From positions 1-58,169 of the forward strand of contig JAUNSO010000017.1 in NCBI GenBank assembly GCA_030539165.1: DNA of 58,169 nucleotides, given 5' to 3'. Below the pieces are notes generated by a model, which saw nothing but the letters and a program-made list of their open reading frames with translations, was not told the DNA's origin and searched no databases. Position numbers and translations under genes: made by a program. Below, piece after piece: positions 7,930-17,222 of the stretch (within the stretch, counting starts at the first letter, position 1; every line of letters begins with the position of its first letter). The DNA is from a bacterium. Its GTDB lineage: Bacteria > Bacillota > Clostridia > Lachnospirales > Lachnospiraceae.

Positions 7930-8508
7930 ATGATTAAGAAACTCTCAATTAAGACAGTAGAATGGCAGATTCGAAAAGGATATTTGAAGGATGAGGACAG
8001 AGCGGCGTATCAATATGCGTATGAGTTATTGATTGCTCGGGTGATCAATCTGGTGTTAGCCATATTGATTGCATATGTATTTCATGCTTTTATTATTGTT
8101 CTTACATTTATGCTTGCCTATATTCCATTGAGAACCTATGCGGGGGGATATCATGCCAGGACAAATGAGCGGTGTATGGTCGTTTCTGCAATGATCATAT
8201 GTGCAGCCTGTCTGTTCGTGCAGTGGTATCCTCCTGCATACATATTGCCCTTTAACGTAATCGGCTGCTGCATTGCGACCCTTATCCTATGGCTGTTAGC
8301 TCCGGTGGAAGATGCCAATAAACCGCTAGACGCAGTAGAGTTCCGAAGATACAGAATCCTGGCACGGGTGGTGTGGTGTGCCGAGATGGCAGTGTGCTCG
8401 AGCGCGTATTTGATTGGTTGGGAGAGCGTGAGTCTGACTGTGGTCTTGAGTGGAGTGGTTGCTGTGGGGATGTTGGGAGTTGGGAAGATTATGAAGATAT
8501 ATCAATGA
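7930..8508 (+). CDS. agrB: AgrB-type peptide-processing membrane protease
   Basis: AgrB cleaves the AgrD tail and forms the thiolactone. The 192-residue protein has five or six membrane segments and the catalytic pair His75 (GGYHAR) and Cys82 (NERC). The His-Cys spacing of seven is the same as in the staphylococcal enzyme. Length is normal. The ribosome site in front of ATG 7930 is weak, so translation probably relies on coupling to agrD, whose stop is 11 bases upstream. The protein acts in the cytoplasmic membrane. Confidence 0.93.
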   Translation: MIKKLSIKTVEWQIRKGYLKDEDRAAYQYAYELLIARVINLVLAILIAYVFHAFIIVLTFMLAYIPLRTYAGGYHARTNERCMVVSAMIICAACLFVQWYPPAYILPFNVIGCCIATLILWLLAPVEDANKPLDAVEFRRYRILARVVWCAEMAVCSSAYLIGWESVSLTVVLSGVVAVGMLGVGKIMKIYQ

Positions 8509-8533
8509 CATGGATGGAAAGAGGAAAACTCAA

Positions 8534-8917
8534 ATGATAGAAAAGACAGAAGCACTAACGGATATCCAGTATAATAGGGCAATTCAAGCATACCATCAAA
8601 TTGAGTACAGAAAGTGTGAAATTAAAAAAATAAAAGAACAAGTAAGCAATAGAGATGACATAGAAGATGTAATAAATTGTGCAAATTTGGAAATAGAATT
8701 AGGCGGATTATCTCATGTTCAATTTGACATTCAAATGCTTTCTTCAGGAATGATCAAAACCGAAGAATGTGCAAAAAAGGTCAGAATAAAGTACGGAAGT
8801 GAATGGTATACATGTTGGAGGTCTTTACATAATGATTATATAGATGATCAACTGCTTTTAGAAAGGGCATTTGCCTATGAATTGATATATGGAGATGCGT
8901 CCATAATCGACATATAA
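8534..8917 (+). CDS. Unrecognised 127-residue protein between agrB and the TIR gene
   Basis: The frame is open from 8510, but ATG 8534 is preferred: GAGGA lies 8 bases upstream. The protein (starting MIEKTEALTDIQYNRAIQAY) is soluble, charged and probably helical, with no motif I can name. AT-rich codon use resembles the downstream TIR gene more than the agr genes, so it may be the first gene of the accessory island. It lies 53 bases before the TIR gene and could be co-transcribed with it. Confidence 0.65.
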   Translation: MIEKTEALTDIQYNRAIQAYHQIEYRKCEIKKIKEQVSNRDDIEDVINCANLEIELGGLSHVQFDIQMLSSGMIKTEECAKKVRIKYGSEWYTCWRSLHNDYIDDQLLLERAFAYELIYGDASIIDI

Positions 8918-8970
8918 TCAGTGGAACATTTTGGGCATATTTACTATTGAGCAATTTAGGAGGATTTTAA

Positions 8971-10161
8971 ATGACAAAAGAAGAATATAATGAAAAACTT
9001 AAGAAGGTACAAATAGCTTCCATGGATGAGTTTCTATCAGATTTGATTTCAGAGTATATTCAAATAAAGAAAGAATATCCGGAAAGTAGTTGTATTGAAA
9101 ATGGCAATAAAGGGATATTTTGTTTAATGATTAAGCGATTGTATTTATTTCAGAAGCAACATTATAATAATGGGATATGTGATATGAATTTTGCTTATGA
9201 AGATTTCTCTAAAGCTGATTTTTCTATGCCCGGAGGTAGTGATAATTCTGGAATGATTTTTATAAGGTGTAATTTATTTAGGGCAGATTTTGAAGCGGCC
9301 AATCTTGATGCTATTGAATTCTATGACTGCAACTTAAGTGAATGTAATTTTACAAAGGCTTTTTTAGAATGTTCAGGATTTTGGGACTGCAATATGCATA
9401 AAGTTAACATGCGAAGTACTCATATGCTTGCATCATATATAGATAATTGTGATTGGTCAGAGTGTTATGTGGAGGGAGCCAATCTGTTAGAGATGACGGG
9501 TAAGAATGTAGACATCAAAGGAATGAATATTGATAATTGTACTTCAATTAATGACGGCGATTTTGAGGGGTTTGATTGGCATGAAGTAAATGTTGCAGGT
9601 TTGAGTATTTCTATTGATCAAATTGCCTATTTCAATGATTGTGTTACAGGTGGTGAAAAAATAGCGGTATATGATGATTATAAGAGAACAACAGATGTGG
9701 AAGACGAAATACTTATATCATTACTTGACGATAAGAATGATAATTCCGTCAATGTAGATGAGAGTGAATCATATGATGTATTTATCTCCTTCTCAAGGAG
9801 GTCAGATGGAGAACTGGTGGAAGAAATAAAACAACAATATGTAAAGGATAAGCGTGTATGGATCTGTGATGAGGCATTGGATAGAAATCAAAAATTGAAA
9901 AAACAAATTGATCAGGTTATACATACATGTAAAGAAGCTGTCATTATTCTTTCAGATCAGTATAGAAAACTGGCATGGACAAGGTATGAGGCTATAAAAT
10001 TATACCAAGAATATCAAAAGAGAAATATTCAAATTATCATTTTTGTGGTTCATGGAAAAGAAACTTTTATGTTAGATAATATATTAAATTGTTCGGATCA
10101 TATTATAGATTTTAGAAGAGCTATAGTTGTAAATCTACCATTTGTAAAGGAAGAATTATGA
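8971..10161 (+). CDS. Pentapeptide-repeat protein with C-terminal TIR domain, Thoeris ThsB-like
   Basis: 396 residues. An N-terminal helical part (1-70) is followed by pentapeptide-like repeats (about 72-215; units such as NLFRADFEAANLDAIEF), a linker, then a TIR domain (about 268-385) opening YDVFISFSRR. The TIR catalytic glutamate is present as E340 in WTRYEAIKLY, so NAD-processing activity is plausible. In type II Thoeris a TIR enzyme makes a nucleotide signal that activates a membrane-bound macro-domain effector; exactly such a protein follows with a 4-base overlap. The pentapeptide domain in place of a plain ThsB is unusual and may sense the invader. ATG 8971 has AGGAGG 8 bases upstream. 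Confidence 0.85.
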   Translation: MTKEEYNEKLKKVQIASMDEFLSDLISEYIQIKKEYPESSCIENGNKGIFCLMIKRLYLFQKQHYNNGICDMNFAYEDFSKADFSMPGGSDNSGMIFIRCNLFRADFEAANLDAIEFYDCNLSECNFTKAFLECSGFWDCNMHKVNMRSTHMLASYIDNCDWSECYVEGANLLEMTGKNVDIKGMNIDNCTSINDGDFEGFDWHEVNVAGLSISIDQIAYFNDCVTGGEKIAVYDDYKRTTDVEDEILISLLDDKNDNSVNVDESESYDVFISFSRRSDGELVEEIKQQYVKDKRVWICDEALDRNQKLKKQIDQVIHTCKEAVIILSDQYRKLAWTRYEAIKLYQEYQKRNIQIIIFVVHGKETFMLDNILNCSDHIIDFRRAIVVNLPFVKEEL

Positions 10162-10988
10162 TTAAACGACTTGAAATTAACCAAAAAATAATAATCAAAA
10201 CATATTTTAGGACGACGACTTCGACTCTATCATTATTGGGTCTTGTTGCAACATTTTTTAACATAGAACTTTATAATAATCGAGTAGCAACAAATATACT
10301 GATATTGTTGTTATTATTTATAACGATTTATATTTTTGCTATCATTTATGTGATAGGAAATAGTAAAAAAAATATATTTAGAAGTGTAACGAATAAAGAT
10401 TTGAATATTAAGTATGCGGATTTATTTAAGGGAAAATCAAAAATAAGGGTTATAGCTGTTAATAGGTGTTTTGACACAGTAGTTGATGATAAAATTATAT
10501 CCAGTAAATCAGTACACGGATTGTTTATCAAAAATGAGATAAGCAATATGTCAATAAGGGAATTGGATATGGCGATAGATGAATCATTACTTCAGCAAGG
10601 CATTGAGGGAACTTCTTGCGAAGAAAAAAAAGATGGAAAGACGGTGAGATATCCGACAGGAACAGTCGCGGAAGTAAAGTATGGCGATCATATATATTAT
10701 TTACTGGGCTTAACAAAGTTTGACTCAAATAATAACGCTTCGTGCACAATTGAAGAATATAGTCATTCTCTCATTAAGCTGATGGAATATTATGACAATC
10801 ACGGACAGGGACATGATATGGATATACCATTGATTGGAAGTGGAATTGCAAGAATGCATATTAAGTCTTCTGATTTGCTGAAGTATATGATATCATTAAT
10901 AAAAGTTAATCAAGATAAAATGTTAGGTAATATTAATATCATCATACATACTTCACAGAGGGATGGAATTTCTATACAAGAATTGTGA
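10158..10988 (+). CDS. Two-TM macro-domain protein, ThsA_Macro-like effector
   Basis: 276 residues: two membrane segments (about 22-39 and 46-66), then a cytoplasmic macro-like fold. The fold shows KIRVIAVNRCFDT (95-107), the SVHG segment (118-121), a GTV segment near 167 and the phosphate-loop-like PLIGSGIAR (224-232). This order matches the macro domain family of type II Thoeris ThsA (PF20016, formerly DUF6430), in which binding of a TIR-made signal triggers membrane damage. It overlaps the TIR gene by 4 bases, so the two are coupled. Family is inferred by eye, but the architecture plus neighbour is strong support. Confidence 0.8.
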   Translation: MIKRLEINQKIIIKTYFRTTTSTLSLLGLVATFFNIELYNNRVATNILILLLLFITIYIFAIIYVIGNSKKNIFRSVTNKDLNIKYADLFKGKSKIRVIAVNRCFDTVVDDKIISSKSVHGLFIKNEISNMSIRELDMAIDESLLQQGIEGTSCEEKKDGKTVRYPTGTVAEVKYGDHIYYLLGLTKFDSNNNASCTIEEYSHSLIKLMEYYDNHGQGHDMDIPLIGSGIARMHIKSSDLLKYMISLIKVNQDKMLGNINIIIHTSQRDGISIQEL

Positions 10989-12235
10989 AATGGCAAAAGC
11001 AGAATGGTAGATTATTACAAACCTGTATCATGGACAAACAAATGAAAAATACTTACTTACCAATTAGAATCACAGACAAAAATAATGCAGAAGCTTTGAT
11101 GAAGGGGTGTGTCATGATGCCTTCTTTATCAGAGCTTTATTTAAATTTGAATATTGAAGATGGAGCGCTTACCAAAGAAGATAAATCTATCAGGGTTTTC
11201 ATGATGAATCAGCTTTATTATGACATAGAACAAGATTTGTTTTCATTTTCTGAGATGGAGGACAAATTGGATGGAGATATGGCGGTTATTATACTTCACC
11301 CGGCTGAATTTCTCAGTAGAGTCAAACAGAACGTTGGAATGATTTTTGGAAATCATATTACAGTAGGAGCAGATGAAGATGGTTTATATACGGGATTTGC
11401 AAATGGCATTATGATGACACCCGAGTATAAGGATGATTATCAGGCATGGAAAATTGAGATAGGAGATATATCGGATATTGCGATGATGCTATCTATGGAG
11501 GCATTGCGGGAGAAAAAACTACCAGAAAGCGTTTATTCAGAAAAAATAATTACAAGGTTGAAAGTGACAAAACAACCCAAGCCGGGTATTGTGAGTCAGA
11601 CGTTTGTAATATTTTCGGATTTTTCTAAAATAGAACCGACAGAAGAGTGGATCAAAAGATTGCAGGATATTCTAAATGATGAAAAATGGATTCCGATTAC
11701 ATTATGCGAACCATTATCTGATGGGTCGATAACGCCGATTTTATCCTTTCAGCATATTGATAAAGTGCAAAGGATTATTTTTTATAAAGAGAAGATGGAA
11801 ATCATACAAGAAAGAAAGGAAGATGAGGAGCTCTTTTTAAAACTGATGCAGTATATTTTGACACAAATAACCTCGATGATTCTGCGTTTTGCTTGTGTAT
11901 ATCGAGTTCGCTTGAGCAAGATAACAGATGATCAGGCAGCATATAACAGAAGAAATGTATTTGAGCATAATGTTACAATAAATGAAACACAGTATCATGA
12001 GTATAGTGTTTTGGAAATAGCGAGGAATTACAAAATGACTATTTATGAAACTGCTGTACCGGAACGCTTTTGGTACTGGACAGAGGATATCAGCACCTTG
12101 CCCAATATGAACTGCAATTATACTTCAGTAGAACAGATGAGAGATTTTTATAGAATTAGCTTTAAGCACACAGAAGATATGCTGACGAATATGATCGAGG
12201 GGGAAAATCCGTATGTCTATTTTTGCTCATTATAA
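10985..12235 (+). CDS. Unrecognised 416-residue protein of the TIR/macro island
   Basis: The GTG start (10985) overlaps the macro gene stop in a GTGA arrangement. Internal ATGs at 11031 or 11043 are alternatives, though none has a strong ribosome site. The protein has no signal peptide or membrane segment. The N-terminal half contains MKGCVMMPSLSELY and a block near 80-160 (DGDMAVIILHPAEFL, GNHITVGADEDGLY). The C-terminal half is rich in Tyr, Trp and Glu (about 380-400, RFWYWTEDIST). I recognise no family. It overlaps the FRG gene by 23 bases, so it belongs to the same operon as the TIR, macro and FRG genes. Confidence 0.75.
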   Translation: MKWQKQNGRLLQTCIMDKQMKNTYLPIRITDKNNAEALMKGCVMMPSLSELYLNLNIEDGALTKEDKSIRVFMMNQLYYDIEQDLFSFSEMEDKLDGDMAVIILHPAEFLSRVKQNVGMIFGNHITVGADEDGLYTGFANGIMMTPEYKDDYQAWKIEIGDISDIAMMLSMEALREKKLPESVYSEKIITRLKVTKQPKPGIVSQTFVIFSDFSKIEPTEEWIKRLQDILNDEKWIPITLCEPLSDGSITPILSFQHIDKVQRIIFYKEKMEIIQERKEDEELFLKLMQYILTQITSMILRFACVYRVRLSKITDDQAAYNRRNVFEHNVTINETQYHEYSVLEIARNYKMTIYETAVPERFWYWTEDISTLPNMNCNYTSVEQMRDFYRISFKHTEDMLTNMIEGENPYVYFCSL

Positions 12236-13169
12236 TAATATTTTTGAAGCAATAAGAGCTTTTGAACCATCGCATGCTGTTTTGCAGTGCATGGAGCATG
12301 GAGGATTGATGATACGAAGTCAACGTTTTGATTTGATTGATATGGGAGATGGTAAAATAGCGGCTTTGTCGTTTGGTCCTAATATGGGGACTTTCTATCG
12401 AGGGGAGAAAAGTCAGTTTCTAACCTGTAAACCAAACTTATATCGTTATCAAGATCGAAACAACAGGATTGTGTCAGGAGTGAAAACCTGCGATTTTATT
12501 TTGTATCTCAAGGAAGATCCGACGATGCAGGAATGGGAAAAGAATGACCAGATAGTCGATTATCGGGCCCTTGCTCAGCATTACGATTTCCCAACGGATA
12601 TGCTCGATATTACAAGTGATATTATGGTGGCTGCTTTTTTTGCAACTCATTCTTATAATTCTATTATTGGAAGATTTGTGCCGGTTAAAGATGGTATTGG
12701 GAGGTTGAGGAGGTATAATGGTTTTCTTGGAATGCCGGAAAATCGAATTAGAACTTTTGGGATGCAGCCGTATGGAAGACCAGGTTTTCAGAATGGTTAT
12801 GGATTGGTGATGGAAGAAAAGGAAGACTTTTCAAATATGAGTTTAACGGTGGAGTTTGAACAAGATCCGGAGATGAATGAACGTTTTTCTAATTCTGTTC
12901 CTGGACAAGATATGTTCTTTCCACCAGAGCCCGTTATACAACAAGTTGCCTTTTTGATTAAGAATACGAATGTCTCTACAAACAAGGCAATATCATTATA
13001 TTGTCGGGAAACAGGGGAGGAGCAAGATCGTGTGGTTTGTATGCTGAAAGAAAGAGGGATTTCTGTCGTTGACGCACCGCTGGCACATCCTTTGTTAAAG
13101 CCAATCATATACCCTGTTAATCTGAAAAGAAAGCATTGTCGGCATAGAGGACAAGTCAGTGTTAAGTGA
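12213..13169 (+). CDS. FRG-domain protein
   Basis: 318 residues. The FRG signature is present: TFYRGEKSQF (about 60-69), then RALAQHYDFPTDMLDITSDI (about 118-137), which corresponds to the usual QHYGLPTRLLDWT block. FRG domains are found in mobile and defence contexts, but their biochemical role is poorly known. The start is supported by GAGGGGG 9 bases upstream of ATG 12213 and lies inside the end of the previous gene. A Cys/Arg-rich tail (KRKHCRHRGQ) ends the protein. It is the last gene of the island; a 140-base gap follows. Confidence 0.8.
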   Translation: MSIFAHYNNIFEAIRAFEPSHAVLQCMEHGGLMIRSQRFDLIDMGDGKIAALSFGPNMGTFYRGEKSQFLTCKPNLYRYQDRNNRIVSGVKTCDFILYLKEDPTMQEWEKNDQIVDYRALAQHYDFPTDMLDITSDIMVAAFFATHSYNSIIGRFVPVKDGIGRLRRYNGFLGMPENRIRTFGMQPYGRPGFQNGYGLVMEEKEDFSNMSLTVEFEQDPEMNERFSNSVPGQDMFFPPEPVIQQVAFLIKNTNVSTNKAISLYCRETGEEQDRVVCMLKERGISVVDAPLAHPLLKPIIYPVNLKRKHCRHRGQVSVK

Positions 13170-13312
13170 CAGACAGCGGAAGATGTTAGCCGCGAATTGC
13201 AATGATTTATATTTTTACTTTATGATTTCTTAATAGACAAGTATCACAGATAATAGTACACTAAAATTTGAAGCAAACATTTGCGAGATAGAATACAACA
13301 GGAGAACATAAG

Positions 13313-14533
13313 ATGATGACACTGGCGCAGGTTTTAAACACGTATAAGAAGGATGAACTGCAATGCTATGCGAGGGAGCTTGGGGTTCAGGGGTATTCGG
13401 GACTGAATAAGTACGATCTTGCTGTGCTGATTGCATCGTTTTTACTGGAGCCAGAGGTCATGAGTGCACGTTTTTCTACATTTTCTGATACAGCAATCAG
13501 TGTATTCGAGAGGGCGTTGACTGAGACGGTTTATATTGATGACCTCAATGACCTGGAATTTGACGAGTTCTGCTTTATGAATGAGCATGACTATGTATAT
13601 CATGACAGAGCTGATGGGATGGAGATTGCAGATGATGTCAAGATGGCATATAAAAGGATTAATACACCGGACTTTCATGTACGAAGACAGAAGACGGTGT
13701 GGATGCTGGAATGCTTGAATTTGTGTGAAACTATTTATGGAATCACACCCTTAGATGTCCTGCTGCAGATTTATAACAGCCGTCCGGGCTTTGAGACGAC
13801 GAAAACAATGCTGAAGAGCTTGATTGTGATGACTCCATGGGATATGATTAGCAGTCATTTTGATGGGGATTTTCTGGTCTATGATGAACTCAGAGAGGGT
13901 AACGCCTTTCAGCACCTTTCCCGCGTACAGAATGGCAAGGAGTTTTATATTCCGACTTATCAGGAGGTGCTTGAGTACGAAGAGAGGTTTTATCTTGCCT
14001 CTGAGCCTTCTTACAAGAAGTTGTGTGACTTTATGTTGAAGCGGATGCATCTGACGGAGGAAGATGCAGAAGATGAAACATGTGGGCTATGGAATGAGAT
14101 TGCAGGCGACTGCGATGTGAATGAGGAGCTGCAGAACATGCTTGGCAGAATCGGAGATCATTTGCGAAAAGAAGATTTACAGAAGCTGCTGGATCTGGTG
14201 ATGGAATGTCATAATCACACGAGGATGCAGGTGCACCGGGGACATACTCCTGTAGAAATGGCGGGAACATCAGGAGAGATGAGACGATTTGCGAAGAATC
14301 CGGTGGTGGTACCGGGAAGTACACTGGCTGCTGAGATGCTGAAACAGTCACAGGATGAGCTGACTCGGATGGGGATTAAGGTTGATTATGACAGCAATGC
14401 AGGGACGATTCCGGTACTGGGATTTCCGTCAGGTTTAGATGGAGCTGCAATTTCAGCAACAAGGAAGGTTTACCCGAATGATCCATGCCCCTGCGGTTCG
14501 GGGAAGAAGTATAAGAAGTGCTGTGGACAATGA
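13313..14533 (+). CDS. SEC-C motif protein with SAP/Rho-N-like N-terminus
   Basis: 406 residues. The last 20 or so residues form a SEC-C zinc motif (NDPCPCGSGKKYKKCC), which binds zinc and often mediates contacts with ribosomes or nucleic acid. The N-terminus (about 5-45, YKKDELQCYARELGVQGYSG) resembles the small helical SAP/Rho-N fold. The middle, about 60-330, is helical and unassigned. The start has AGGAGA 8 bases upstream. It stands alone, with gaps on both sides. The precise function is unknown. Confidence 0.75.
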   Translation: MMTLAQVLNTYKKDELQCYARELGVQGYSGLNKYDLAVLIASFLLEPEVMSARFSTFSDTAISVFERALTETVYIDDLNDLEFDEFCFMNEHDYVYHDRADGMEIADDVKMAYKRINTPDFHVRRQKTVWMLECLNLCETIYGITPLDVLLQIYNSRPGFETTKTMLKSLIVMTPWDMISSHFDGDFLVYDELREGNAFQHLSRVQNGKEFYIPTYQEVLEYEERFYLASEPSYKKLCDFMLKRMHLTEEDAEDETCGLWNEIAGDCDVNEELQNMLGRIGDHLRKEDLQKLLDLVMECHNHTRMQVHRGHTPVEMAGTSGEMRRFAKNPVVVPGSTLAAEMLKQSQDELTRMGIKVDYDSNAGTIPVLGFPSGLDGAAISATRKVYPNDPCPCGSGKKYKKCCGQ

Positions 14534-14670
14534 ATAAGAATCCTCTTAAACGTTTTCGTTGACGAATGCAAGAAAAAGTTTTATGCTGAAATTTGTATAG
14601 GTTTGCTTGATCCGCTTCGAGGGACTGAGAGCATCCTAAAGTAGGACATGCGAAAGAGGAGACGATTGGT

Positions 14671-15714
14671 TTGAATTTAATGGATTTGTTTTTTGTGGGA
14701 TTTTTTATCATTGTTTTTTGGGGCGTGAAGCTGGCTCCGAAGGGGGAATTTGCTGAGGATGTGCTGTCAAAGGAACGCGGAAATGTGCTGAGAGGCGTAT
14801 TTATCCTGGGAATCATGCTGCACCATTTATCTCAGCGAACGGATAATGGAAAATTGTTTTGGATTTTTCTGTATGTGGGAAGTCTGGCAGTCGGTATTTA
14901 TCTGTTCCTTTCCGGCTATGGACTGATGAAGCAGTACCAGCTGAGAGGCGAGGCTTATTTATCTTCATTTTTAGTGAAGAGAATGTCGAAAATCCTGATT
15001 CCTTATTTAATTGCAAATATTGTGTACATCATCGGCTACACGCTGTTGGGCAAGAAAATTAAGCTGATGGAGGTATTGAAATCCTTCACAACCGGGGATC
15101 CGTACGTGTTGTTTTCATGGTATATGATTTCGATTTTCTTCTTTTATCTGGAGTTTTATCTGGTGCACCGGTTTTGCAAGAAGAAGCTGCTGATTGTGAT
15201 CCTGGATATGATTTTCCTGGCGGGATATGTCGCAGTGTGCGCAAAGATCAATACAGGCGCATGGTGGTATAATACTTCAATTGTATTTTTCATGGGTAAG
15301 CTCTGGGCAGAGAATGAAGAGGCAATTATGAAATTCCTGAAGAAGGGATATCTGGTGAAGCTGATTTTATCGTTTGTTTTGTCGATCGGACTCTATATAT
15401 TGTCACTGGAATATGAGTATGGTTCGGCTGCAAATATCGCATGGATGTGGATTGATACGGGTATTTTTATTGTATTTGTGATTATGCTGAATATGAAACT
15501 GATCTTTTCTAATAAGCTGCTGGTGTTCTGGGGGCATATTTCGTTTGAGGTATTTCTGTATCATGGTTTTATGGTGACCCTGTTCAAGACGCGTGGCTTT
15601 AGAGTAACAAATGATGTGCTGATGTCACTGGGAGTCATTATCGGCGGTACCCTTCTTGGATTTCTCTTTTCCAAGGGAGATCAGCTGATCTTGAAGAAGC
15701 TGATCAAGGCGTGA
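14671..15714 (+). CDS. Acyltransferase-3 family membrane protein
   Basis: 347 residues with about ten hydrophobic segments. Typical acyltransferase-3 features are the early R-G-V-F-I-L-G-I-M-L-H-H motif (about 52-63), LFLSGYGLMKQY, and VKRMSKILIPYLI. Such enzymes add O-acetyl or similar groups to cell-surface sugars. The start is TTG at 14671, 9 bases after AGAGGAGA; the ATG at 14680 is too far away. It overlaps the 3' end of the convergent membrane gene by 11 bases. Neighbouring glycosyltransferase, acetyltransferase and flippase-like genes suggest envelope-glycan decoration. Confidence 0.82.
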   Translation: MNLMDLFFVGFFIIVFWGVKLAPKGEFAEDVLSKERGNVLRGVFILGIMLHHLSQRTDNGKLFWIFLYVGSLAVGIYLFLSGYGLMKQYQLRGEAYLSSFLVKRMSKILIPYLIANIVYIIGYTLLGKKIKLMEVLKSFTTGDPYVLFSWYMISIFFFYLEFYLVHRFCKKKLLIVILDMIFLAGYVAVCAKINTGAWWYNTSIVFFMGKLWAENEEAIMKFLKKGYLVKLILSFVLSIGLYILSLEYEYGSAANIAWMWIDTGIFIVFVIMLNMKLIFSNKLLVFWGHISFEVFLYHGFMVTLFKTRGFRVTNDVLMSLGVIIGGTLLGFLFSKGDQLILKKLIKA

Positions 15715-16990
15715 ACGACTGCTGCTGTTCTGACGGGCGGACAACGCTCATCAGCATGCAATAAAAACCAAGCACTGCAATACAGAGTGTTTTGTGCGTA
15801 AACCAGGTATGAACAGCGGCATGATTGGCGGTGACTACATACCAGGCAAACGGCATACATAATATCATCAGGAAAGGGATACAATTGATTAGATGTATCT
15901 CTTTTTTGTTGCGATAGCCGATGATGGCTGTATAGAGAAGCATGATGAATGGCAGGATTTTATAGATTGGCTTCTTAAACATTTCGATATTAGAGATCAG
16001 CGTATCCATGACGGAAGTGCCTGCTGTGACAGCGCCGTTTAGGGAACGTTCCTGCAGGGAGGCAGTCACGGCTGCAAAGCTGGAAAAGCCAAGGAACAGG
16101 ATGGATAACAGCCATTTACCACTCCACATGCCGACATAACCGATTCCCCAGCAAAATGAATAGCCGATGACGGAGAGAATCGTATCCTTGACGGTGCACC
16201 TTCTGCGCTGCTGCAAGATAATGGCGAATACAAGCGGGAAACCAAGAGTGATCAGCGGATAGGTAAGCAGATCAAAGTAGCTGGTCAGGATGCCTGCAAT
16301 CAGAAATAGTTCAGGAATCAGCTGCTTTTCACTGAGCCTGTCCTCAAATAACAGGAGTACTGTAGTGGTCAACAGAGCAATATAATAGACAGAAGAATAT
16401 TGCAAAGACATTGCCAAAACGGACGGAACAAGGTAAAATGTTGTAAGTACGACTGGTAAAATGTACTGGGACAGCTGTTTCTTAGCAAGCGTCCAAAGTA
16501 AGAGCACAAGCAGGATTGACTGCATCAGTCCATTGATCATGCGGATGTCTGAATAGGAAAAGAACAGGAGCAGTGGCTTTAGGACAATGAGAAAGCCATG
16601 CCAGTATCTGGGGTAGTCAATGGTGTGAGTCCCTTCTTTCTGCCAGATATAGGACATGAAGGATTCCATGGGATTTTGATCATCATATTTGTACTGGCAG
16701 TTTTTGATGGCGGCAATGAATGGGGATTCTCCTGTAGAACAGAGAGCAGCATTCAGCATGGCACCATCGGTATAGTTATCAAGCTGTGTGTTAATATAGC
16801 CATCGGAGACAATCGGGTAGGCTCCTTCTTTTTCAAAGGTACAGACGGAATTTGCACAGCCCAGAATCAGACGGCTCTGTGGGATTGCGTAAGCAATGAC
16901 CATGAGGAGATAGCCAAGGACGATGGAACCGAGTAACAGGATGATGAAGTGAAGAGCTTTTGTTTTGAGGTAGGTTTTTATAGGCTGCAT
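15704..16990 (-). CDS. Polytopic membrane protein, possibly GT-C type
   Basis: 428 residues with about ten hydrophobic segments. A large loop after the first segment (about 40-130) contains acidic residues and a YPRYWHG motif. Topology and loop position resemble GT-C fold glycosyltransferases or glycan polymerases, but I do not recognise a defined family. The start ATG 16990 has AAGGAGA 10 bases upstream. It is transcribed leftward, convergent with the acyltransferase and divergent from the GT2 gene at 17223, with which it shares a 230-base promoter region. Confidence 0.72.
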   Translation of the reverse strand: MQPIKTYLKTKALHFIILLLGSIVLGYLLMVIAYAIPQSRLILGCANSVCTFEKEGAYPIVSDGYINTQLDNYTDGAMLNAALCSTGESPFIAAIKNCQYKYDDQNPMESFMSYIWQKEGTHTIDYPRYWHGFLIVLKPLLLFFSYSDIRMINGLMQSILLVLLLWTLAKKQLSQYILPVVLTTFYLVPSVLAMSLQYSSVYYIALLTTTVLLLFEDRLSEKQLIPELFLIAGILTSYFDLLTYPLITLGFPLVFAIILQQRRRCTVKDTILSVIGYSFCWGIGYVGMWSGKWLLSILFLGFSSFAAVTASLQERSLNGAVTAGTSVMDTLISNIEMFKKPIYKILPFIMLLYTAIIGYRNKKEIHLINCIPFLMILCMPFAWYVVTANHAAVHTWFTHKTLCIAVLGFYCMLMSVVRPSEQQQSFTP

Positions 16991-17222
16991 GGTTGAAGAA
17001 TCTCCTTACTCTATTTGAGATGATGTATTTGTTTCGCTATCATTTTCATTTTTCCATTTTGAGAAAGTAATCAGGTGAATTCAATAGATGAATTCTGCAT
17101 CGTCATAATAACATAATTGTGGATAATGGTCAAAATGCATGCGAACCAATCAAGAGAGATGCTTTTCAATATCATTATTTACGCATGAATGAGAGAAAAT
17201 ATGTACCGGAGGACAGGGTAAT

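Noticed and set aside
14534..14670. Cyclic di-GMP riboswitch upstream of the acyltransferase
   Set aside because: Some hairpins are possible, but the conserved core bases of known classes are not visible.
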